The notes under the pieces are model-generated. The model saw only the letters and a program-made list of their open reading frames with translations. It was not told the DNA's origin and searched no databases. Source: an uncultured Bacteroidaceae bacterium (GTDB taxonomy: Bacteria > Bacteroidota > Bacteroidia > Bacteroidales > Bacteroidaceae). From it: 64,000 nt of DNA. This document shows, piece after piece, positions 16,213-24,567 of the stretch; within the stretch, counting starts at the first letter, position 1; each line of letters opens with the position of its first letter. Where the stretch lies: the NCBI GenBank assembly GCA_905235575.1, contig CAJOLZ010000009.1, forward strand, positions 1 through 64,000. The letters run 5' to 3'. The translations under genes were made by a program, and so were the position numbers.

Positions 16213-17517
16213 ATGATGTTCCGACACAGTATTTCTATTCTTCTGCTTACATTAGTAACACCCACTTTACTCTATTCTCAGACGAAAGCCGCAAGTGCCC
16301 AGCCTGCCCAGCCTGACACCATCTATTCCTCCCTGCGCACTCAGTACGAGAACGCGCTCCAGTTCCTTGCCGACCAGCGTGACACCGCCAATGTCAATGC
16401 CGTTCCCGCTGTCGTCCCCGACGCTTACCTCTTTCAGATACTCCTTTCTCCTACCCTCTATTCGTCGCCCGTCCGTCAGATGATGGGTCAGACGACAACG
16501 TCGGGCGACACACAGGAGTTGCGTCTGGAGGCCTCCAACCGCGCCCTTGCACGTCTCTACACCGAGAACCCGGCACTTGTGGAACAGACCGAAGACATGC
16601 TGCGCGAGCAAGGCAAGCTGCGAGAAGACATCACCGAAAAAATACACACCGAAGACCAACTCTCCACCAAGGTTGGTGCTGCGACACTCAAACCGGAAAC
16701 CGACGAAAAAGCAGAAGTGAAGACACGACGTCCCAACTTCTGGAAGTTCCCCGGAGGTGTCGGAGTCAACTTCAACCAGTGGGCATATTCCGACAACTGG
16801 CCGGGCGGCGAGGACCGATATTCGGGACTTTTCACCTTCAACGTCAATGCTAAGTACAACAACGAGAAGAAGTTCTATTGGGACAACAATCTCGACTTCC
16901 GCCTCGGTTTCCAGACCAGCAAGACGGACAAGAACCGCACATTCCGACCTACCGACAACAAGATTGAATACAACACCCAGGCTGGTCTGAAAGCATACAA
17001 GACACTCTCCTATACCGTCAAGGTGCGACTCTACACCAAGGTGGTGCCCAACTATTCGCCCAACACCGACAAAGTTTACGAAGACATCCTCTCGCCCCTC
17101 GACGTCACCATCGGTCCTGGTATGGACTATTCGTTCAAATACGGCAAGAAGAGACCTTTCTCCGGCAACATCAACGTACAGCCCCTCGCATATTTTATAA
17201 GGTACGTACAGCGACGCAGCCTTGTCACCCGCTACGGCATTCACGAGGGACACCACTCCTCACACTCCTTCGGTCCCTCCATAACCCTCAACTACGAATG
17301 GCCTATAGTCAACCAAGTGCGCTGGAAAGGAAAAGTCTATTGGTTCAGTAATCTCCACAAGACATATATCGATTGGTCCAACACTTTCTCATTCAATTTC
17401 TACAAGTATTTCAACGCCAACCTCTATATTCATACCCCCTACGACGATCAGGTTCGCTCCGACAAGGGCATGCGTCTCGAGGAGAACCTCGGAATCGGAA
17501 TGAGCTACAACTTCTAA
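16213..17517 (+). CDS. DUF3078 domain-containing outer-membrane-type protein
   Basis: A 434-residue protein with a Sec signal peptide (MMFRHSISILLLTLVTPTLLYSQ). After an N-terminal helical region, residues from about 175 (WKFPGGVGVNFNQWAYSDNWPGGED) match DUF3078, a Bacteroidetes family of predicted beta-rich outer-membrane proteins; the rest consists of alternating amphipathic strands ending in an aromatic residue (SYNF), as in beta-barrels. Function is unknown. yihA starts 10 bp downstream, so the two may be co-transcribed. Confidence 0.88.
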   Translation: MMFRHSISILLLTLVTPTLLYSQTKAASAQPAQPDTIYSSLRTQYENALQFLADQRDTANVNAVPAVVPDAYLFQILLSPTLYSSPVRQMMGQTTTSGDTQELRLEASNRALARLYTENPALVEQTEDMLREQGKLREDITEKIHTEDQLSTKVGAATLKPETDEKAEVKTRRPNFWKFPGGVGVNFNQWAYSDNWPGGEDRYSGLFTFNVNAKYNNEKKFYWDNNLDFRLGFQTSKTDKNRTFRPTDNKIEYNTQAGLKAYKTLSYTVKVRLYTKVVPNYSPNTDKVYEDILSPLDVTIGPGMDYSFKYGKKRPFSGNINVQPLAYFIRYVQRRSLVTRYGIHEGHHSSHSFGPSITLNYEWPIVNQVRWKGKVYWFSNLHKTYIDWSNTFSFNFYKYFNANLYIHTPYDDQVRSDKGMRLEENLGIGMSYNF

Positions 17518-17526
17518 GATGCGCAT

Positions 17527-18132
17527 ATGAAAATCGATAAAGCCGAATACCAGACCAGTCTGCCGAGCGTCGAGCTCTGCCCGTCCACCGACATGCCTGA
17601 ATACGCCTTCATCGGGCGCAGCAACGTCGGCAAATCGAGCCTCATAAACATGCTCACCGGCTACAGCAAACTGGCCAAGACGTCCGCTACACCCGGGAAG
17701 ACCATGCTCATCAACTACTTCCTCATCAACCGAGCATGGCATCTTGTCGACCTCCCGGGCTATGGTTATGCCAAGCGTAGCAAGAGCGAGCACGAGAAAC
17801 TGCAGCGGATGATATCCGGATACATCCTGCGCCGACAGCAGATGACATGCCTCTTCCTGCTCATTGATGTCAGGCACGAGCCACAGCGCATCGACCTCGA
17901 TTTCATCGAGTGGCTTGGCGAAAACGGAGTGCCCTTTGCCATCGTTTTTACAAAGGCCGACAAGCAGTCGCGCGCTCGCAACCTCGCCAGCGTAGACCGA
18001 TTCCTGAAAGTCCTCTCCGAGCAGTGGGAGGAACTGCCGCCACACTTCCTGACAAGCGCCGAGACGCGGGAGGGGCGCGAAGAACTGCTGCAATATATCG
18101 CCGACATAAACCAATCGCTGCGGGAAGCCTGA
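17527..18132 (+). CDS. yihA: Ribosome biogenesis GTP-binding protein YihA/YsxC
   Basis: YihA/YsxC (EngB) is a TRAFAC GTPase needed for assembly of the 50S ribosomal subunit. The 201-residue protein has G1 GRSNVGKS at residues 30-37, G3 DLPGYG near 78, and G4 TKAD near 144, in the order of the EngB family. The ATG at 17527 is 10 bp after the upstream stop. The downstream 500-bp gap carries repeat R5. Confidence 0.96.
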   Translation: MKIDKAEYQTSLPSVELCPSTDMPEYAFIGRSNVGKSSLINMLTGYSKLAKTSATPGKTMLINYFLINRAWHLVDLPGYGYAKRSKSEHEKLQRMISGYILRRQQMTCLFLLIDVRHEPQRIDLDFIEWLGENGVPFAIVFTKADKQSRARNLASVDRFLKVLSEQWEELPPHFLTSAETREGREELLQYIADINQSLREA

Positions 18133-18193
18133 TGGCCTCCCGTTTTTTGTGCATACGCAGTTGGGTGCGAAAACGTCGGCACGAAGGACGGTC

Positions 18194-18283
18194 GAAAACG
18201 CACCACGCTTTTCTGTACGACGCACCGCAGTGCGACGGCCTGCGCACCACGGTGCGTTGCCTGTCGCAGCACGCTGCGTTTTC
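18194..18283 (+). repeat. Palindromic intergenic repeat, copy R5 (full form with terminal inverted repeats)
   Basis: A 90-bp element: left end GAAAACGCACCACGC, three palindromic units, right end GCACGCTGCGTTTTC. The two ends are imperfect inverted repeats, so T-runs face outward on both strands. Lies in the 500-bp gap 18133-18632, which otherwise contains AT-rich sequence without a recognised gene. Confidence 0.85.
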
Positions 18284-18442
18284 AGCCCTAATCAAGTGTC
18301 GGGCAGACACAGGTGCCTGACCTCTTGTCGCCGAGTCTTTTTATACCACGGCAGAATCTTTCGCCTTAATTTCCTGATTATCCTCCCGTTTGGCTGCATG
18401 ACTGGGCGGTTGTAACATGAAGATACAGAGATATAAAACTAA

Positions 18443-18480
18443 AGCCGGAGGTGGCTTCGCAGCTTCCTCCGGCTCTTTCC
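18443..18480 (-). terminator. Stem-loop terminator after the BadF-type kinase gene
   Basis: Perfect 9-bp stem AGCCGGAGG (18443-18451) with CCTCCGGCT (18466-18474). On the minus strand it is followed by a loosely T-rich stretch; on the plus strand by CTTTCCCTT. It lies 160 bp beyond the kinase stop, so the assignment is tentative. Confidence 0.5.
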
Positions 18481-18632
18481 CTTAGGTATTAGTTTTTGTT
18501 TAAGGTAAAAAGATTGTTTTCAGGATAACGAGAACAAAATTACGAGATTTTGTCCAAGGATGCAAGTTTCGTTTTATGTTATTTAACATATTTGAACATT
18601 CAGAAGCGATTTTTTAACCATTTCAGGCTGTT

Positions 18633-19481
18633 TCAGTGTTTCGTTGCGGCGTGGAAACGGGCTATTTCGGGTGCCGGATTGCGCAATACGCGGCCCAGTT
18701 GCAGTCCTTCGGCGCAGAGTGCTTCGCTCAGTTCGAGTTGGAAGACGTGGGCGATGCTTCCCACGAAGTTTGCAGTGGTGTATTGGGGGCTGAAACGGGC
18801 GAGATTTCGTCGCGCAAACTGACGGAACGCATCGCACAGCAGCTCGTGGATGGCTGGCTCGTTGCGATGGTGGGCCAGGAATGGTGTCAGCGAGGCGAGG
18901 AAGGTGTTGGGCTGCGCACCGCGGTAAACTCGCTCTATGATGTCGGCTTGGCTCGTTCGGTATTCGGCTTCGAACTGGCTCCGCAGCTCGTCGCCCAGCA
19001 GCCCTTTGTAGAGACTTCCCACGAGTGTCCGTCCCAGCACAGCGCCGCTGCCTTCGTCGCCGAGGATGTATCCCAGCGCAGGCACACTCTCGGCTATTTG
19101 ATGTCCGTCGTATCGTCCGCAGTTGGAGCCGGTGCCCAGTATGCAGGCTATGCCGGGTTCATTGCGGAGCAGGGCGCGTGCTGCTCCCAGCAGATCGCTG
19201 TTCACGCTGATTCGCGCTTCGGGGAATGTGCTGTGCAGGGCTGCGCGCACGCTTTCGGAGTAGGGGCGTATGCAGCCAGCTCCGTAGAAATGGATTTCAG
19301 AGATGTCGTCTGTGGGCAGCTGTGTGAGCAGGTCGTGCTGAAGCAACAAAAAAATGGCACTCTGGGTGTCGCGCACAGGGTTTATACCTGCGGTTGCGAC
19401 TTCCAGAGTGCCATTTTTTTCGTCGGTCAGTATCCAGTGTGTCTTCGTAGAACCGCTGTCGGCGGTTAGTATGCAGCCCAT
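18633..19481 (-). CDS. BadF/BadG/BcrA/BcrD-type ATPase, N-acetylglucosamine kinase-like
   Basis: A 282-residue member of the ASKHA (actin-like) sugar kinase group. The phosphate-1 motif LTADSGSTKTHW is at residues 4-15, NSDLLGAARAL near 94 supplies the conserved Asp, ILGTGSNCGRYDG is the phosphate-2 motif, and GYILGDEGSGAVLG is the adenosine-site signature of the family. In Bacteroidetes these proteins are usually annotated as N-acetylglucosamine kinases; the sugar is inferred by family only. It is the last gene of the leftward operon, 21 bp after secG. Confidence 0.85.
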   Translation of the reverse strand: MGCILTADSGSTKTHWILTDEKNGTLEVATAGINPVRDTQSAIFLLLQHDLLTQLPTDDISEIHFYGAGCIRPYSESVRAALHSTFPEARISVNSDLLGAARALLRNEPGIACILGTGSNCGRYDGHQIAESVPALGYILGDEGSGAVLGRTLVGSLYKGLLGDELRSQFEAEYRTSQADIIERVYRGAQPNTFLASLTPFLAHHRNEPAIHELLCDAFRQFARRNLARFSPQYTTANFVGSIAHVFQLELSEALCAEGLQLGRVLRNPAPEIARFHAATKH

Positions 19482-19502
19482 TGATGGAACTATGTCTTGC
19501 TG

Positions 19503-19862
19503 TTACTCGGCAGGAGTTTCAGCAGGAGCCTCAGCAGGTGCGTCGGTGGCTGCGGGCTGTGTCATGCCGGGCAGGTTGTTGGGGTTGGTGGCGCTCTGCT
19601 CGATGGCAGGTGCTTCCATCACCGATGCGTTCTGGCTGCGGCTGGGCAGGAATGCTACGCTGATGATGCTGAGCACTATCATTGTTGCGGCCAGCGTCCA
19701 AGTGGCTTTCTCAATGAAGTTTGTGGTCTTGGGTGCGCCCAGAATCTGGTTGTTGTTGGTGTAGTCGGCTGCAAGGCCACCGCCCTTGGATTCCTGAACG
19801 AGCACGATGAGACACATCAGCACGGATGCGATTACTACGAGAATTACAATTGAAGTGTACAT
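19503..19862 (-). CDS. secG: Preprotein translocase subunit SecG
   Basis: SecG is the small auxiliary subunit of the SecYEG channel. The 119-residue protein has two membrane helices (about residues 3-24 and 53-73) separated by the conserved loop VQESKGGGLAADYTNNNQILGAPKTTNF. The tail after residue 85 is rich in Ala, Pro and Glu, a low-complexity extension common in Bacteroidales SecG. It lies 13 bp after the TPR gene. Confidence 0.95.
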   Translation of the reverse strand: MYTSIVILVVIASVLMCLIVLVQESKGGGLAADYTNNNQILGAPKTTNFIEKATWTLAATMIVLSIISVAFLPSRSQNASVMEAPAIEQSATNPNNLPGMTQPAATDAPAEAPAETPAE

Positions 19863-19875
19863 GTCTTTTTTATGT

Positions 19876-20622
19876 TTATTTGTTCTTATTATTTATCACT
19901 AACTTCTCGAGGAAGCGGATTTGGTCTGCAAAGTAACGATTTTTTTTTGGATATTTCAAGGATAGGCGGCGGATAATTTCGATTGCCTTCTCAAATTTGC
20001 CTTGTTTGATGTAAATGTGGGCCAAACTTTCGGTCAGAATCTCGTTTTCCGAAGGTGTTTCGCTCTGCGCCGTGTGATTGGAGTTTTCCTCGCTTTGACC
20101 TTCTTTTTTCTCGTCGCTGATAAGAATGCGTGTGTTCCCTTTCTCCAGATATTCGTCGATGATGCCGTGTTCGTCGACCGATGGCGCTGTTTGCTGTTCA
20201 TCTTCGGGCGCAGTCTGCAGAAGATAGCTTATGTAGTCTTGTGTGGCATCGACAGCTATTGGACGATGAGAGGGCTGGGGTTCTTCGGGTACTGTGTTGA
20301 GGAAAGTGTCGATGAGTTGCTCGGCTGTGTCGTCGGTTTGTTTGTCCTCGTCAGCTATCGTATAGCGGAGGCGTGCAGGATCGTTCTGATAGTTCTTCTC
20401 TTCGATGAGACGGAAGATGGCTTGCCGGTTAGGCACGAGGGGGGCGCTGCGACGCAGTTCGGCATCGAAGGTGGTGTCGTGCTGACGGTGCAGAGCCTGG
20501 AGCAGGAGGATTCGGGCCGAGTGATTGTAGGGGTACCGCTGTACGGCGGTGCGCAGCTGCGCGATGGCTTGCTGGTCCATCGTGTCGGGCTTGCGGATGT
20601 ATTCGGTCAGTCGGCGTTGCAT
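19876..20622 (-). CDS. Tetratricopeptide-repeat protein of unknown function
   Basis: A 248-residue cytoplasmic protein with no signal peptide. The N-terminal half contains a helical repeat (IAQLRTAVQRYPYNHSARIL), a long acidic Gln/Glu-rich middle follows (about 80-185), and a TPR-like helix pair (ESLAHIYIKQGKFEKAIEIIRRLSLKYPKK) lies near the C-terminus. Such a gene sits between lptE and secG in other Bacteroidales. It may scaffold envelope assembly, but that rests only on neighbours. It begins 23 bp after lptE. Confidence 0.75.
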   Translation of the reverse strand: MQRRLTEYIRKPDTMDQQAIAQLRTAVQRYPYNHSARILLLQALHRQHDTTFDAELRRSAPLVPNRQAIFRLIEEKNYQNDPARLRYTIADEDKQTDDTAEQLIDTFLNTVPEEPQPSHRPIAVDATQDYISYLLQTAPEDEQQTAPSVDEHGIIDEYLEKGNTRILISDEKKEGQSEENSNHTAQSETPSENEILTESLAHIYIKQGKFEKAIEIIRRLSLKYPKKNRYFADQIRFLEKLVINNKNK

Positions 20623-20645
20623 TGTCTTCCTCGGGCTATATGTGC

Positions 20646-21164
20646 TTACCAGTTTGCGACGGTAGCATTGAAGATTTGTTCGGTGATGTCTTTCGACATC
20701 TGGTTTACGAGTTCCTCTTGTACGGCTGTCAACTGTTGCGAAGCTTCGTAGTCTGCTGTTGCGGAGAACTGTCTCTCGAAGTCTTCATCGTGGTTCGCGT
20801 TGTTCACAAAACGCACGTTTACGGTGAGTTTCAGCTGTACCTGACTGCTGTATCCGTCGCTTGAAATGGATTTGTTGAACTGGTCGAAGCCAACGATCTC
20901 GCCTGCCAGTTGGAGGTCGCCGTTTTTCTTCACCTGCCGCAGTTTGGTCTGATGCGCGTAGATGTCGGTGAGCTTTGTCTGGAATATGCTCTGCATGGGC
21001 GGCCATACGTAGGCACTGCGGATGGGGAAGTTGTCAATCTGTATGGTTTTGGTCTTTGTATAGTCGATGCTGGCACCATTGAAACGGTACTCCACCTTGC
21101 AGGCGGCCAGCAGGCACAGGACAGTGAGGCTGGCAAGAACGATAATCTTACTCCTCGATGCCAT
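20646..21164 (-). CDS. lptE: LPS assembly lipoprotein LptE
   Basis: LptE is the outer-membrane lipoprotein that plugs the LptD barrel and helps insert lipopolysaccharide in the outer leaflet. The 172-residue protein has a lipoprotein signal (IIVLASLTVLCLLAAC, lipobox Cys at 22) followed by KVEYRFNGASIDYTKTKTIQIDNFPIRSA, typical of the Bacteroidetes LptE family. The gene overlaps the upstream sigma-54 regulator by 17 bp, implying translational coupling. The partner LptD is encoded at 57603-60452 in this window. Confidence 0.88.
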   Translation of the reverse strand: MASRSKIIVLASLTVLCLLAACKVEYRFNGASIDYTKTKTIQIDNFPIRSAYVWPPMQSIFQTKLTDIYAHQTKLRQVKKNGDLQLAGEIVGFDQFNKSISSDGYSSQVQLKLTVNVRFVNNANHDEDFERQFSATADYEASQQLTAVQEELVNQMSKDITEQIFNATVANW

Positions 21165-22404
21165 AGTCCTTGATTTTCCGATAAAGTGTACGTTCGCTGA
21201 TGCCTAGGTCTTCGGCTGCTGCCTTCCGACGATAATGTGAGCGTTGCAGTGCCTTGATGATGTTGCGTTTTTCCATCTCGAAGAGGTTCAGATTCTCGTC
21301 TTCGACTATCTCCTCTGCGGTCTGTATCTCCTCTTCCACAGGGCGCGCCTGATTTTCTTCTGTGGGTTGTACAGTCCGGCTGGTCACGGTGAAGGTGGCA
21401 GGTGGTGTGGGCGAAGTCTTGATGGCTGGCGGCAGTGGTGTGGTCTTCTGTGGAACGTCGGCCTGAACAATGGCCTTCAGTTCGTTCACCTCGTTTCGCA
21501 GTTCCATCACGGCTCGTGCCAGCCACTTTATCTCGTTCTCGTAGTCATGGCCTCCCGTGTTGCTCTTTCCTGTGGCGATGGGGGCGATGCTTGTATCCTC
21601 GTCGGAGTTCGGAACGATGCCGAGCTTTGCAAGTACTTCGGGTGTGATGCTTCGTTCTTGGGAGAGAATGTTCAGCTGTTCCGTGACGTTTAGCAACTGT
21701 CGGATGTTTCCGGGCCATTTGTAGTGGTTCACCACTTCCTCTGCCTTCGTGGTCAGGCGGATGGGCTCGGGAATGTTGTATTTGGCAGCTGTGTCGAGCG
21801 CAAACTTCTTGAACAGCAGGACGGCATCTCCGTGGCGGTCGCGCAGTGGCGGCAGCTTGATGTTGATGGTGCAGAGACGATAATAGAGGTCTTCGCGGAA
21901 ACGTCCTTCGCGGATTGCGCTGGGGATGTCAACGTTGGTGGCAGCCACGATGCGTGCATTGGTATGACGAGGCTCGTTGCTCCCGACGCGAATGTATTCG
22001 CCGGTTTCCAGTACGCGCAGCAGTCGGGCTTGGGTGCTCAAGGGCAGTTCGCCTACTTCGTCCAGAAAGAGTGTGCCGCCGTCGGCTGCTCCGAAATATC
22101 CTTCGTGCTCACCGATGGCACTGGTAAAAGCACCCTTTTCATGTCCGAAGAGTTCGCTGTCGATGGTCCCTTCGGGAATGCTTCCGCAGTTGATGGCAAT
22201 GTATCGTTTGTTCTTTCGCAGACTGTTGTCGTGGATGATTCGCGGAATGACCTCTTTTCCTACGCCGCTCTCACCCTGAATGAGCACAGAGAGGTCTGTG
22301 CGGGCCACCTGTACGGCGGTGCTCAATGCCTCGTCGAGCGCTTCGTCGCGCCCTACGATGCCATAGCGTAGTTTCAGTTGTCTTAGGTCGATATCGTTTC
22401 TCAT
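21148..22404 (-). CDS. Sigma-54-dependent transcriptional regulator (AAA+ and Fis HTH)
   Basis: A 418-residue bacterial enhancer-binding protein lacking an N-terminal receiver domain: the AAA+ core begins almost at once. Walker A GESGVGKE is at residues 44-51, the sigma-54 contact loop reads GAFTSA at 91-96 in place of canonical GAFTGA, Walker B is GGTLFLDEVGE, and the arginine-finger region is GRFREDLYYRL. After an acidic linker (about 280-375) a Fis-type helix-turn-helix ends the protein (AAAEDLGISERTLYRKIKDYG). It heads the lptE-TPR-secG-kinase operon. Target promoters are unknown. Confidence 0.93.
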   Translation of the reverse strand: MRNDIDLRQLKLRYGIVGRDEALDEALSTAVQVARTDLSVLIQGESGVGKEVIPRIIHDNSLRKNKRYIAINCGSIPEGTIDSELFGHEKGAFTSAIGEHEGYFGAADGGTLFLDEVGELPLSTQARLLRVLETGEYIRVGSNEPRHTNARIVAATNVDIPSAIREGRFREDLYYRLCTINIKLPPLRDRHGDAVLLFKKFALDTAAKYNIPEPIRLTTKAEEVVNHYKWPGNIRQLLNVTEQLNILSQERSITPEVLAKLGIVPNSDEDTSIAPIATGKSNTGGHDYENEIKWLARAVMELRNEVNELKAIVQADVPQKTTPLPPAIKTSPTPPATFTVTSRTVQPTEENQARPVEEEIQTAEEIVEDENLNLFEMEKRNIIKALQRSHYRRKAAAEDLGISERTLYRKIKDYGIEE

Positions 22405-22433
22405 TCCATGTACAGATGTGTCTCTTCGGCGTG

Positions 22434-22441
22434 CAAAGTTA
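22434..22441 (-). promoter_or_regulatory. Bacteroidetes -7 promoter box for the regulator-lptE-secG operon
   Basis: Reads TAACTTTG on the minus strand, 30 bp upstream of the ATG at 22404. Confidence 0.6.
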
Positions 22442-22514
22442 CGCCTTTTTCCCGATATTCAGTGCTTTGTGGACCTTCTTTCTTGGGGAAAGCCTGTGTG
22501 TCCTTGACTTAAAT

Positions 22515-23510
22515 CTATTCCGCAGGTGCACTTCGTCGGTTGTCTTCGCGCTTGTCGTGGAAAAGTTTGGGCAGAGGGTTGGCATGTGCTTCGTCATAGT
22601 CTTGACGATTGCGCAGAATGTCGGTAACCGTATATATGGCATTGCAGAACGATGTGATGTTTGCCTCGCCCTTACCTGCTTTGGCAAGTTCGGCATCCTG
22701 TACTGGGGCTGATGTCAGTGCGTCCCCCGAAATGTGAAGCTTGACAGCAAAATCCGATGTGAGCAACTTGAAGGGTACATAGCCCTGGTCGTGATAGAGT
22801 GCCAGTATGGCATCGTAGTGGCTGTAGGCTTCTGTACCGAAGATGGATTCGGCCGAGAGCGGTCCCATGGCCAGAATGTGCTTCTCGGAAGCCTTGGCAA
22901 TGACAGGCTTCAGTATTTCCTCTTCTTCGTGTCCGGGTTCGGGATTGAGGGCGAGCACGGCGATGCGCGGTCCCGAGATGGCGAAGTCACGCTTCAGAAC
23001 CTTGTCCAGCGCCTCCAGTTTTGCGGTCAACAGTTCTTCGGTGATGTTCTTCCCAACCTCATTCATAGGCTGCTGATCTGTAACAAACGCAATCTTCATG
23101 CGTTCGTTTATGAGCAGGGTCAGTCCGTCGCTTTCTGCGATGTCATCACCAGGAGCCATCACTTGGGCATCGAAACATTTTTCGGCATAGTCACGTCGTG
23201 CTGCTTCTATACTGATGGTCGTCGCGTTGTCTGCTTCTGGTGTTTTCTGTCCGAGTTCCACCTTCACTTCATCCTGAATACATTCCATCAGGTTGAGTCG
23301 TCCGTCCTGAGCGTCCTCGGCTTTCTGGATGGTGGCGAAGTTGGTGGTCAGACCCATCGACTTGCGATGGTACGAGGCCACTTTGGGACTTCCGTAAACG
23401 ATGGGAGTGCACATTTCGAGCAGTGTGGGTTCTTCAAATGCTTTCAGTATCACTTCGTAGCCCACGCCGTTTGTGTAGCCGTGTGTGATTCCTATTTTAA
23501 TCTTTTCCAT
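22515..23510 (-). CDS. Divergent PdxA-family protein (4-hydroxythreonine-4-phosphate dehydrogenase homologue)
   Basis: A 331-residue protein clearly related to PdxA, the NAD-dependent enzyme of vitamin B6 synthesis: ITHGYTNGVGYEVILKAF at residues 8-25, PIVYGSPKVASYHRK, and LYHDQGYVPFK with His240 kept. Other hallmarks are changed. The usual THxP metal-ligand motif reads TDQQP (144-148), NPHAG reads NPEPG (189-193), and the SPDHGT motif reads SAPVQD (267-272). The GHTEY segment is missing and the chain is shorter than I recall for Bacteroidales PdxA (about 360). The frame is intact. The start at 23510 (MEKIKIG) lies just after the DUF4837 stop. It may be inactive or repurposed. Confidence 0.8.
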   Translation of the reverse strand: MEKIKIGITHGYTNGVGYEVILKAFEEPTLLEMCTPIVYGSPKVASYHRKSMGLTTNFATIQKAEDAQDGRLNLMECIQDEVKVELGQKTPEADNATTISIEAARRDYAEKCFDAQVMAPGDDIAESDGLTLLINERMKIAFVTDQQPMNEVGKNITEELLTAKLEALDKVLKRDFAISGPRIAVLALNPEPGHEEEEILKPVIAKASEKHILAMGPLSAESIFGTEAYSHYDAILALYHDQGYVPFKLLTSDFAVKLHISGDALTSAPVQDAELAKAGKGEANITSFCNAIYTVTDILRNRQDYDEAHANPLPKLFHDKREDNRRSAPAE

Positions 23511-23514
23511 TGCG

Positions 23515-24567
23515 TTATTGTTTTGTATCTGTTTCGGTTTTCTTTTCTTCGTCCACGCCAGTCTCAATTTCCAGAGAGTATTGCTCCTCTGGCAGTTGCA
23601 GTGTATAGAGTGAACCTTCGAGTCGGCGCATCAGTCCGCGTTTCATCTTTTCGGGGGCATACACAAAGCCTTCCACCACTACTACGCGGTTGCTTTCCTT
23701 GTCCACACGGCTGTGGCTCACGAAGGGACCTCCCATGCCATCGTTCCGCATTATCCACAGTCCGCGTATTTCCAATGCGTAGTCGCCGTGTACTACGATA
23801 GGCTTCACGTCGGTATAGAGCGTGTCGGTCTGCATATACATCCCTTCCCGCTCGCCAGGCAGGTTCTCGCGCATCACTGAGTCGCGCTTGTTCAGCACAT
23901 ACTCTTTTGTGAATGTCTGCGGACCTTCGTATTCGTAGCTGTACATACAGATGTTTTCGAGGCCCGATGCTGTGTTGTTGCTGGTCCAGAAGAAGTTCTC
24001 GCCAGTTTTATAGCTTTTCAGCTCGTCGGGCGCAAACATCCGGCATGCGAATTTCTGCCATGCCAGGTCGTTTGTCACCTTCGAGTGTTTCTTCTCCAGT
24101 TGCTTGATGAGTCGGTTCATCTCGGTCTTCGTCAGGAAGTCCACGATGTCTTGCCTGTGGTCTACACAGTATTGCCGCAGGTCTTCCTCGCTCGGCGAGT
24201 TGAATGTCAGCACAATCTGGTCTTTGGCATACTTGTCGCGCATGAACTTCAGTCGTGTCTGCGTGAATTGTTTCGGGTCGATGTTTATCATAATCAGGTT
24301 GCGGAAGATGCGCAGTGCCTGGTCGAATCTCCGAGGTTCGGCTTGCGATATGCGGAAGGAGCGTTCCGATTGCGGCAGGCCGGGTACGTCGGTATCCAGC
24401 ACGTCGAAGAGGGCTCTTCCGGCGGGAGCCTCCCACAGTTTGTTGTCTATGATTACCAGCACTTCATAGGGACGTCCGCTGGCCATCGGATAAATCATGC
24501 CTTTCTGGCAACTGCTGGCCATGCAGAGTAGCAATGCCAGTCCGAGGATTGTCTTTGAGGCTTTCAT
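23515..24567 (-). CDS. DUF4837 family lipoprotein
   Basis: A 350-residue protein starting MKASKTILGLALLLCMASSC, a lipoprotein signal with the lipobox Cys at residue 20. The rest (GRPYEVLVIIDNKLWEAPAGR, NLIMINIDPKQFTQTRLKF and GLWIMRNDGMGGPFVSHSRVD) matches DUF4837, a Bacteroidetes-specific family of unknown function. The frame is open further upstream to 24765, but that would run into rlmN; the chosen ATG overlaps the rlmN stop by 4 bp. pdxA follows 4 bp downstream. Confidence 0.88.
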   Translation of the reverse strand: MKASKTILGLALLLCMASSCQKGMIYPMASGRPYEVLVIIDNKLWEAPAGRALFDVLDTDVPGLPQSERSFRISQAEPRRFDQALRIFRNLIMINIDPKQFTQTRLKFMRDKYAKDQIVLTFNSPSEEDLRQYCVDHRQDIVDFLTKTEMNRLIKQLEKKHSKVTNDLAWQKFACRMFAPDELKSYKTGENFFWTSNNTASGLENICMYSYEYEGPQTFTKEYVLNKRDSVMRENLPGEREGMYMQTDTLYTDVKPIVVHGDYALEIRGLWIMRNDGMGGPFVSHSRVDKESNRVVVVEGFVYAPEKMKRGLMRRLEGSLYTLQLPEEQYSLEIETGVDEEKKTETDTKQ

